DNA of 64,000 nt from Stomorhina lunata (lineage: Eukaryota; Arthropoda; Insecta; Diptera; Rhiniidae), in contig OW121741.1 of the NCBI GenBank assembly GCA_933228675.1, positions 137,977,858 through 138,041,857 on the forward strand, given 5' to 3'. Under the pieces are notes generated by a model. The model searched no databases. It saw nothing but the letters and a program-made list of their open reading frames with translations, and was not told where the DNA came from. The position numbers were made by a program, and so were the translations under genes. This document shows, one piece after another, positions 12,870 through 23,005 of this stretch. Each line of letters opens with the position of its first letter. Position 1 is the first letter of the stretch.

Positions 12870-13958
12870 TATATTTTGTTAGGAGTTCCTAATACCGTAT
12901 TTAAAGTCTGGACATTAGTGCAATTTTAATATGCTGCTTGTACCTCCGAATCTTTTTGATTGTAGATATAAAAAGGGGATGTTATATATATATATAACAA
13001 TTATAGCCAAATGTTGACCGATTGTAACAAAATTTTACACACTGGCTGGTATTTATATAAAGCTTGTTTTTGCAAAATTTAGTGGCCATAGTCATAGTTT
13101 CTAATTTAACAGCTTTTAACTGGCCTTTGCTACATTTTTTTGGTTTCCGGGAGTGTTTTTTATATAAAAGCTATAGTCAAATATGGACCGATTCCTACAA
13201 AATTTGATATAGTGACCAATAGATGCACAAAACTTCTCTATTCTAAATTTAGTCGTCATAGCTATTACAAATTTATTCAATTTATCAGCATTCATGTGTT
13301 TCATGGGGCGGGGTTACATGGGAGCTCTAACTAAATGTGAACCGATTTCGCCCATTTTCAGTACACAACTTCTGTTACATATCAAAAATACTTTTGTACA
13401 ATTTTGTCTCTCTAGCTTTTATAATTAAGGAGCTATCGCACTTTTATCTGACGGACATAAACCCCCTTTTCTTTTTGTATTTTTGTGTTTCCGTAATTTT
13501 TGTATATGGGAGCTATGGTCAAATGGTGACCGATTGTAACAAAATTTTGCACACGGGCTGGTATTCACATAAGACTTCCTTGTGCTAAATTTAGTGGCCA
13601 AAGCTATTACAGTTTACCATTTATTGGCATTTAAGTGTATTTCAGGTGGAATTTAGGCTGTTTCTGTAAGTTTTTTGTATGGGAGCTATGGTTAAATGTG
13701 AACCGATTTCGATGAAGTTTTATATGCTGCCTAGTGCTTATGTAAAACCAAATTTTGTCATCATAGCTGTTATAATTTGTCATTTATTAGCAAATAAACG
13801 ATTAGCCTAGACGAGGTTATGCGGGAGCTATGGTCAAATGTGAACAGATTTTGCCCGATTTCAAAACCAAAATTTTCCAAGAAATGAAGAATATTTGTGC
13901 CAAATTTCAGTGACTTATATCCTTTCGTTAAGGTTTTATCGTGGCGACAACAGACATG

Positions 13959-14290
<332 letters not shown>

Positions 14291-14425
14291 AGACATCGCT
14301 GTTAGAATTTCATAAAGATTCAGAATATACTTCAATTTTGGTTTTTGAGCCAATATTATGGAAATTACAAACGGAATGACAGTCTCAATATACCCCCCAT
14401 TCTTTTTGATGGTGGGTATAAAAAT

Positions 14426-16274
14426 GTATATCGAAAACAAATGCTGGGATTAAAAGAGTTAACCATGTTAAACATCAATAGAAAGGGAATTTTATATACT
14501 TTTAAGTGAGGTTAACATTTTTTAACAATTTGGAAATTGATTTAATACTTTTGTCAAAAAAGTGCAACAACAGTAACTTTACATAATTTTTTAAAATTAC
14601 TTAGTAATTTTTCGCAAAAATCACTAAAACTAAACAAGGTATTATAATCATTTTTAGACACAGTATAGGCTAATATATTGGAAATTCAGAAATATAAATT
14701 TCAGGACGAGTTCTGAAATTTTTACAAAAATTTTTGAATACACAAAAGTACCATTTTTGTAATAAATTGATGTAATTTTTTAAAATTACTTAGTAATTTG
14801 TAGCAAAAACCTCTAAAACTAAACGAGATATTATGACCATTTTTGGACTCAGTATAGACCAATATCTTAGACATTCAGAAATATAACTTTGAGAACAAGT
14901 TCTGAAATTTTAGTTAACATTTTTTTTTAAATCCACAATAAAAATTTTTTACAGTTACAAAAATTCAAATTTTTTCCAAAAATTGCTGATTTTCGACCAC
15001 CGCTGGTTATAGGATGCATGACCAATATTATTTAGTATATAGATTACACGCATCCCTGAAGCCGTATCTTTTAGAAAATGTTAAAATATTAAGTCTTTTG
15101 AAAAAAATTTTCAAAAATATCAAAAAAATAAAGTTACTTAAAAAAAAATGCTAACAAAAGATTGCTTCGATCTTCTACAATAGTTGCTATTTTGTTTTCT
15201 AGAATGAAATTCTTGTTAATTTTTTTTCGTTTGGATGCTTTTAGTTAATTATTTTAAAATGGAAGTTAAGATTGTTGCACGTTAAGAAAGTGTTAACTTC
15301 TACTTATTTAGGTTAGAATTTTGTATCTGTAAAGTTTATTTATGTTTATTTAATCATAAATCTTCCTGGAATATTTATTTTGCTTCCAACACCAAATATT
15401 TGTTTGCTAGTTATTTTGCATTTCTCAGATTTCTCTATTAAAATTAATAATAACTTGCCTTTTTAAGAAGATTTCGGAAGTAACACATTCCATGGCTATT
15501 CATTTTGGGAAATACCTAGTCTTAAAAAGGATTGTATTGAGTTTAATTGCATTTTCAAGGCTTTCCTTCAAAATATGTAAGCATTTTGCCTAGAAATCCC
15601 ACAAAAATCAAAGCCTACAAAAAAATTTTAATTGAAAAAATCTGATTTCATTAGTATGAAAAATAAATTTTCCCTTTTAGCAATTAATTACAAACATTTC
15701 AAGTGTTTCTTAGGAAACATATCGAAAAAGGATGTATCTATATTAGATGTACATTTTTACTTATTTCTATGTATGTATTCTTATATTATTTAAATATATT
15801 TGTTATGCAACATACATGAGAATGTATGTAGAAGTTTGTGCGTAAATGGGAGTTTTTGTTAATTAAATTAATTTAAATATTCCCCTTTTGTACATTATAT
15901 CCTTTTTCATACCATGTGGGTACTTATTTAAGGAAGCTGAAGTACAATTATTAACTTTTGTCTATTCTACATACAAGAAGCCTTAAGATTTTCGTTCCTT
16001 CTTTGTAATTAAATAATTTTATGTCACTTTAAGGACTCATATACAATTATTAGGATTTATGTATATTTAAATATTTCGTTTATTTTTATTATAATCTTTA
16101 TGTCATGTACAATTGAAGTAGATTTTTAGTACAAAAGACAAACTAAGGACAAATAATACAAATGTGGTATGCAACTGGCATTCATCATAAATGTATTTTA
16201 ATGAAATAGGAGAATAAAAATGTAGAAATATATTGGGTTTTCGGAAAAGTTTAAAATTTACTCGTAATAGAAAT
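14426..16274. other. Intergenic DNA with a 189-bp tandem duplication
   Basis: Two copies of an A+T-rich segment begin TAATTTTTTAAAATTACTTA at 14584 and 14773 (offset 189 bp). They share the phrases CTAAAACTAAAC and CAGAAATATAA, then an AGTTCTGAAATTTT block. The rest, to 16274, has no recognisable gene. Confidence 0.65.
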
Positions 16275-17072
16275 GTTTTTATACCCTTCACCACCATAGG
16301 TGGAAAGGGTATTATAAGTTTGTGCTGATGTTTGTAACGCATAGAAATATTTGTCTTAGACCCACCTTTTAGTATACCAATAGACTTAGAATCACTTTCT
16401 GAGTCGATTTAGCGATGTCCGTCCGTCCGTCCGTCTGGCTGGCTGGACCCCCATGTAAACCTTGTAATCAAACCACAGTTCGCAATTCTAAAGATAATTT
16501 GATGAAATTTGGCACAGATAATTTTTTTGATAATGGAACCATGGCTATTGAAATTGGTCAAAATCGGTATATTATTTATGGTACCACCCATAGGTCCCAC
16601 TTCCCGGAATTGCTATATTGGCCACAAATATCAATATTTGTTCATGAAATTTAAAGCAGATACTGCTTATGTAAACTTAAATCACTGTACCAAATTTCGT
16701 TGAAATCGGTCCACATTTGACCATAGCAGCTATACAAACTCTTCTTCAAAAACGCACTAAATGAGACAAAAAATCACTAAAACGCTCGTAAATCTAAAGA
16801 TAATAAACATTTTGAGTTTATTTTTTGCATACATAATTTTTGTAACAACTGTAATGAATTTGCCAAATTTCGGTCCACATTTGACCCTAGCTCTCATATA
16901 AGTCCAAATGACGGAAACAGGTTGAATATATACGTTTTGAGAAAATGTTTGTATGATGGCAAAATTTAGCAAATATTTGTCTTTATACAGGAAAAATAAC
17001 ACCTTTGACCTTAGTGGTGAAGGGTATCGTATGGTCGGCTTGACCGACTATAGCGCTTTCTTACTTATTTTT
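16275..17072 (-). mobile_element. Interspersed repeat copy (related family)
   Basis: Runs from TATACCCTTCACCACCATAG on the left to GTGGTGAAGGGTAT, the hairpin GTCGGCTTGACCGAC and CTTACTTATT on the right, so relative to the copy at 11215 it lies on the opposite strand. The interior has the family phrases on cue (GAAATCGGTCCACATTTGACC, AACGCATAGAAATAT) and a GTCC tetranucleotide run. Small open frames in it are not genes. Confidence 0.75.
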
Positions 17073-17339
17073 TAATTAAAACTATTATTCCTCTAAAGAG
17101 AGACAACTCAAAATTTTTCAATTTTCACTTTTTGACAGAATTCGATGTACAATGGTCTAAAAATTTTACATAATTTTCTCTACAATTTTGACAAAAAAAA
17201 AAAAAAAATACAGTTTTATCAATCTTTTTAATATGAAAATAGAAGTAAAATAAAACAGTTTTTTGCCTCTAGTGAAATTTAAAAATTTTGAGTGGACTCT
17301 CTTTCGAGGAACTAGAGCCATATGTGAAACTTCGACAAT
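17073..17339. other. AT-rich spacer, no gene seen
   Basis: Short spacer with a poly-A run at about 17190. No supported feature. Confidence 0.5.
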
Positions 17340-17812
17340 TTTTCTGTCCATCAACATTTTTTTATGTTTATCAACTTATTTTATGTATATCAATATATTT
17401 TGTATTAATCCAATTTTCTTCTTTCGTATTTTTCGTATTTGATGATCAGCATCATCGATCCACTTCTTTTCTATGGGATTAATAACTTTTCATGTTTATC
17501 AACATCTTTTCTGTTAATCAATATCTTTTCTATTATGTTTATCAACATTTTTTTGTATACCAACATATTTTCTGCTTATCAACATCTTTTATGTTAATGA
17601 ACATTTTTTTTGTTGATCGACATCTTTTGTCTTGTAGAACAACTTTTTTTAAATAAACATCTTTTCTGTTAATCAAAATCTTTTCTCTTTTGTCTATCAA
17701 CATTTTTTAGGTTTTCCTGCATCTTTTCTGTTTACCAACATATTTTCTCTTATGCAACATTTTTTATCAGCATGTTTTCTGTTTATAAACATATTTTCTG
17801 TTGGTTATCATC
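17340..17812. repeat. Degenerate ATCAACATCTTTTCTGTTT tandem tract, left part
   Basis: Irregular tandem units of roughly 19-24 bp built on TATCAACAT and CTTTTCTGTTAATC. The same tract resumes at 18584-18810, so a mobile element (17813-18583) has split it. Confidence 0.75.
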
Positions 17813-18583
17813 ACTGGTCAAAGAAACAGAACAAAAACCTAAATCAAAAATCTTTCTATAAATTTTTTTTTATCAAAAATTTTTCTATGAAAAAATTTTT
17901 AACAAAAATTATTTTATAGAAAATTTTTTTATCAAAAATTTTTCTATAGCAAATTTATGATAAAAAATTTTTGTATAGAGAATGTTTTCATCAAAAATTT
18001 TTTTATCAAAATTTTTTCTAATATCTATATAGAATATTTTTCTATAGAAGATTTAAAAATTTTTTTATATAAAAATATTTTTGTCGGAAATTTTTACAGA
18101 AAAATATTTTTATCGAAAAATTTTCTACAAAATATAATTTTAATCAAACAATTTTCCAAAGAAAAATATTATTATTAAAAATGTTTCTATAAAAGTATTT
18201 TTGGATCGAAAATATCTAAAAAATATAAAAATCTAAAATTGTTTAATATTAGAATTTATTTCTGTTTTGAAAAATATTCCCAATATTTACAAAAATATTC
18301 CCAATGTTTACAAAAATAATAGTGTCGTGGCAACAATGTTCAAGATTATATTTCCTTATTCTCTCGAACCATGTATTTTGTTGCTATAAATTGGATTTTG
18401 ATTTGTTTTTTGCCTATTTTGTTTTTGTATTTTCTTTAACAAAGCGGTACGAACCAACTCTGTTAACATCCAAATTACAACTGAATGATTTTAATAATCA
18501 TTTTCACGAGTTTTATTAATGATCGTGGTATTTACGAAAATTAAAAAATTCATCGGCTACTGGTGGTATGGGCTGCCTACTCC
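17813..18583. mobile_element. Satellite-bearing element with an 11-bp target-site duplication
   Basis: A 771-bp segment flanked by the direct repeat TGGTTATCATC (17802-17812 and 18584-18594), interrupting a simple tandem tract. Its first part is an AT-rich minisatellite (about 17860-18230). Its second part is a unique block (about 18195-18583) whose reverse complement, clearly similar over about 300 bp, recurs at 23006-23310, again next to a minisatellite. No terminal inverted repeats are seen, so a retroposon-like or Helitron-like origin is possible. Confidence 0.65.
17860..18230. repeat. AT-rich minisatellite array C (about 28-30 bp, short)
   Basis: Units of TTTATCAAAAATTTTTCTATAG with variable spacing, followed by the junction phrase TTTTTGGATCGAAAA that is also found at the edge of the larger array at 23286. 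Confidence 0.85.
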
Positions 18584-18810
18584 TGGTTATCATCTTTTCT
18601 ATTAATCAACATCTTTTTTGTTGTGCAACATCTTTTTTTAAATCAACAGATTTTCTGTTAATCTTTTCTGTTTATCAACATCTTTTCTGTTAATTAAAAT
18701 CTTTTTTTGTTATTTTTGCTTATCAACATGTACTTTTTGTTTATCAACATATTTTATGTTTACTAACATTTTTTCTGTTAATCAACATCTATATTTCTAG
18801 TTGCTCTGTA
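18584..18810. repeat. Degenerate ATCAACATCTTTTCTGTTT tandem tract, right part
   Basis: Continuation of the tract at 17340-17812 after the inserted element. Same irregular units with CAACATCTTTT and TCTGTTAATC. Confidence 0.7.
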
Positions 18811-19742
18811 AACCTTGTTTTTAACAGCATGAGGCGAATTTTTTACCTTTTCATAACAGAGTAGCAGAATATTTACCAAACTTTTACTGATTTCTAAACG
18901 TTACATTTCCAATACCCTGTGCTCTTTTCATATGAAAGCGATTTCACCAGCGTTTTTACATTTTAAAGCCAGCAACCAACAATCCCCAACCGAACCTTTT
19001 CGTTCACCCAATATTAAGCTGACTTTGAGAGTTCGTCAAATGCCAAAAAAAAAGAAATAAGTAGATAATGATGTTAAAAAGAAAATTATGTTCTCGTCAA
19101 TTGCATTTATTCTGGGAAATCCATTAACGTCTTTGTTGTTACAAATTTAAATATTTTTTATAATCAATTATTCAAAATTTGTTGCTGGCTAAAGCTTATT
19201 GAAAAATGTTTTAATGTTGTATCAAAAGATTTTGTCAAAGAAGAAATGTTTAAAAAACTTTAAGAATTAAGAATGTTACTTTTAAATTTATTTATAAAAT
19301 ATTCTGTAAACGACATAATGTCGCACAGTGCTACTTTTTCATACTCTGAGTGGACAAAATTAAAAACTACAGTTTTAGTTAAGTGAAACTATGCAGAATG
19401 ATTCATAGAAAGATATTTGGAAAACGATTTTTGGAAAAAGATATTTAGAAGCTAAAATATGTATTTTCGAATTTATGAAGCAAAGACAAAAACCATGCTT
19501 TGTAGTCGTCTTAATTAAATAGTTTTTTAAAAAGCTTTTATAATACTTAAAACTCTTATTTGACACTGTATAAGTCGTTTTTCAGAAATATTTTTAAAAT
19601 AGTTTTTAAAATTTTGAATTTTTCAAAAATTTCGATGAAGGTGTTGGGAGTTAAAGGTTATTTCGGGATTTTTGGAGTACCCGCTACATTCAGGTTCCAT
19701 ACTACATTTTGCAGCTATGTAATTCCAGTGTAAAAAGTAACA
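18811..19742. other. Intergenic DNA, no gene seen
   Basis: Unique-looking sequence, less A+T-rich at 18880-19040. The 63-codon minus-strand frame at 19375-19566 has no recognisable feature. No gene supported. Confidence 0.5.
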
Positions 19743-20074
19743 TTAAATTGAACACGTTCCCTGTCGCGTGTACCGAAAACAGTACACGCGTAGCTTCATT
19801 TTTACGCCAACGTGTTTTTTTAAATTAAATTTTTTCTCTAAATTTTCATTCCCGTTATGATTGTTTTATGTTATTTAGTGATGTTTAGAGGAATTTTGCA
19901 TCGTGTACTGATAACGGTACACGCAAATAATATAAATTCTCTCAAAAACAAAAAAAAAAAAAAAAAAATAAGAATTTATACAAAATTATTAAAGCGCTTA
20001 CCGTGTACTGTTTTCGGTACACGCGGCGTAGAAATGACACCTAGTGAAAAACAGCTTGGCAGGGAACTTGTTAA
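19743..20074. mobile_element. Fold-back element with three GTGTAC palindromes
   Basis: Inverted ends GTTCCCTG (19756-19763) and CAGGGAAC (20060-20067), with TTAA at 19743-19746 and 20071-20074. Inside are three near-palindromes with GTGTAC and GTACAC arms: 19766-19789, 19902-19923 and 20002-20023. The first and third are reverse complements of each other across the element. The palindromes are far more GC-rich than their surroundings. The element has no coding capacity and could be a short non-autonomous transposon whose palindromes are protein-binding sites. Confidence 0.6.
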
Positions 20075-20184
20075 ACTGCTAATAAACCGGTTTTTGTCTT
20101 CCCTAGTCAAATTTTAAGAAATGTTGAAAATTTGAAGTATTAGATAAATCGGATATACCGAAATATACCTCAAGTTTGATTTTT
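20075..20184. other. Spacer, no gene seen
   Basis: Short spacer between two mobile elements. Nothing recognised. Confidence 0.4.
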
Positions 20185-21262
20185 TATGCCCTTCGCCACC
20201 ATAGGTGGAAAGGGTATATTGGGTTTGAGCTGATGTTTGTAACGCATAGAAATATTGGTCTGAGACCCTTTAGTATACCAATCGACTTAGAATCACTGCC
20301 TGAGTTGTTCTAACGATGACCGTCCGGCTGGCTGGCTGTAAGCTTGTTATCAGGTCGTAACCTTAAAGATTATTTGATAAAATTTGGCACAGGCTCAAGG
20401 ACGATCCCTATACTTTTTGGTTGAAATCGGATTACTATTTAGGGTACCTCCCATAGGGATCCTTCCCGAAATAGAATTTATGTTCCTTTACAGCCACAAA
20501 TTTAGTTGTATTTTAATAATATTATGCACAAATATTCCTTATGATAACCTCAATCAGTGTACCTAATTTTATAGGAATCGGTCCATATTTGACCATACCT
20601 CCCATACACAACACATTCTTAAAAGACGTTTATATACACAAAAAATCACAAAAACGTTCATAACTCTAAAGATAAATGCATTTGGTTGCTAAAACTTTGC
20701 ACAGATAAATATTTTGTAAATATAAACCAATAACTAAAATTTGGTAACAATCGATCCACAATTGACCCCAGGTCCCATATCAGGCCCTTAACCGGAAATG
20801 ACATAAGTCTCGAATTTTTTTAAAATATTATATCGTTATTTTAATATAGAAAGGCCGTTTTTCATTCAAATCGCTTTTTAAAGCTTTATCTAATATAATT
20901 TTACAGAAATCTTTTAATTTTTAAAAAAGTTATTATAGCATTAAATTCTTTAGAGAATTTAGTAAAACACTGCATTTAGAAATTTTCTGTATCTTCAAAA
21001 CTTAAGATTTTGTTTACTTTCTTCCCCCTCTCCTATAGAGTAAGAAAATTATTAGTTAGGGCTTTTCTATATTAAAGTAACGATATGTACGTATGTATGT
21101 TTCTAAGACTTAAGGAAAACTTGTTAAATTGTTGGTCCATATTTGAACTTAGTAGTGATGGGTTGAGGCCCTATGCTCCACTGGGAGTCAAGGATAACAG
21201 AAGAAGAAGTGATGGGTATGATATAGTCGGGCTTGACCGACAATATATTTTCTTACTTGTTT
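20185..21262 (-). mobile_element. Interspersed repeat copy with nested LINE stub
   Basis: Starts with TATGCCCTTCGCCACCATAG and ends with GATGGGTATGATATAG, a GTCGGGCTTGACCGAC hairpin and CTTACTTG, so it is the same family and orientation as the copy at 16275-17072. It retains the AACGCATAGAAATAT and GGTCCATATTTGACC phrases. A 44-bp LINE 3' stub lies near the right end (21164-21207). Confidence 0.72.
21164..21207 (+). mobile_element. 5'-truncated non-LTR retrotransposon 3' stub
   Basis: A 44-bp insert ending in AACAGAAGAAGA, flanked by the exact direct repeat AGTGATGGGT (21154-21163 and 21208-21217). The text CTCCACTGGGAGTCAAGGAT and the short GAA-rich tail resemble 3' ends of dipteran non-LTR elements as I recall them. 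Extreme 5' truncation plus a 10-bp duplication is typical of target-primed reverse transcription. Confidence 0.65.
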
Positions 21263-22995
21263 TTTTAAATGGATGTTGTTAGGAGAAATAGGATAATAAT
21301 GTTAGGTATCTTTTAAACGGCAAAGGGTAGATTTTTTAATTTTGTATAAAGTCTTTTTATCAATTTAGGTATTGATAAAACTGCATTTCTGGTGTGAGGG
21401 TCTATAAATGTATAATATTTGTCCTTGTTCTATGCACTGTGCGTCGGCTAAGAGTGAAATCCCTTCAATCAAACTTAACAGGGAGTAAACAAAATCTTTT
21501 TTTAAATTTAAAATTTAAGAATTTTAAAGCCTCCTTTCTCCATTTAATAAGGAAACAAAAAAAGAAAAAGAAAAATTAGATGTAGCAAACATGCACTCTA
21601 AGCCGACATTAAGTACTTAAAGATAATATATTTTTCTCGTTAGGAAAAGGTCTAATTTATAAATTTTCTTTTTAAGCTGAAATTTCCAAATGGTTAAACA
21701 AATTTATTAAATTTCCTTCAAATGATGTCAAAACTCTTGTGAATTATGTGTAAATTGCTTTTTAAGTAAATACCAGGAAATTCATATTTGATCAAAAAGA
21801 CAAACATTTAAACTTAAATGTTTCGCATAAAAAAATAACAACTTATCCCAAACTGACCTTTTCAAGAAGTTTTAAGCAGAAAAACAAGAAAAGTTTTCTT
21901 TTAAATTTCACAAAAAATTTACTAACCTCAACTTAACTTAATCATTAAAGAAATAAATAAATAAAGTAAACTTTTGCTTACCTTCTTCTACAGCCAAGAA
22001 CTTTTCCAAGAATTCAGCTCCCACAAATACCAATAAAGCAAATAGCAACAATAAGATACCAGGGAACAGCCCACAAAATCCAAAGGATTAAAACAAATAG
22101 AAACACAGTGACAGTAGAAGTTGCGTGTATGTTTGTATGTCTTTACGTGTGTTGGTAATAGTTTGTTCTTCGATGTAAAAATGGCTTAAAAGATGTTGAT
22201 GTTCTTGATGCTGCTTCTGCTAAAAAGCTTAAAATAGAATCCCACACATACACACTCACATTTCCTCATTAGAATAATGGTAGAATGTTATAGCATAGAT
22301 ACACCTATGCTCTAAATGACTGAATGAATGAATAAATGTATCCAAGTATTTTTGTAGAGTGTGCCAATGATACGGCCTAGTTTTGAGTCTAGTTTTCTCT
22401 TTAGGCCTTTTTCCTTGCTGTTTGTTGTTGTTTATTTTTACTGCTACTTATTGTTTTAGTTTTTTTGTTATTGTATTCTGTAAATAGGGTATTATTGTAG
22501 TGCAGTTTATTATATATTTATATCAACATTTCATGTGGATACATATTTATATGGAAACTAATTTATACAGTTGCTTGAAAGAATGAATTCATAGGATTTA
22601 AGGCAAAAAACAAAGATTTTTACTTTAAACAACAAATATTTTAATACAATTTACCTAAATTTTCGGGTAAATTCTAAAATCTGGAATATATTTTTTTAAG
22701 ATAAGTTTAACATTGTTCCTTGTTAGAATAGGATAAGTAAATCGTAAATAAACTATTGACAAAATATTTAATAATTGTTTAATATGTACCTACATTAGGG
22801 TGACAACGATTTTTCAATGGAATATGACATAAGGTCTAAAAGTTTAGTTCTAAAAATATGAGCCAAATCGGACAACGTTCTAGGGCACGCATCGGGTCCA
22901 AAGTTTAAGAGCCCATTTGTATTTAAAAAATGGGTCCTTTTTTCAACAAAAAATAATGGAATACTAAAGAGAACTAATACTTGCTTATTTCAAAT
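21263..22995. other. Intergenic DNA with one weak exon candidate
   Basis: Mostly A+T-rich. The segment 21982-22380 is more complex than its surroundings and contains the weak minus-strand exon candidate listed separately. No other gene is supported. Confidence 0.5.
21982..22087 (-). other. Possible exon encoding a hydrophobic segment
   Basis: On the minus strand a 35-codon open stretch reads GLFPGILLLLFALLVFVGAE followed by FLEKFLAVEE, a good membrane or signal segment. It runs straight into a consensus 5' splice site GAAG|GTAAGC at 21982/21981. However, an in-frame TAA lies immediately upstream (22090-22088), there is no Met in the frame, and no acceptor AG lies between that stop and the hydrophobic run. 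A smaller exon starting after GGGAG is possible. No partner exon was identified, so this is only a candidate. Confidence 0.22.
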
Positions 22996-23005
22996 ATTCA
23001 AAGCA

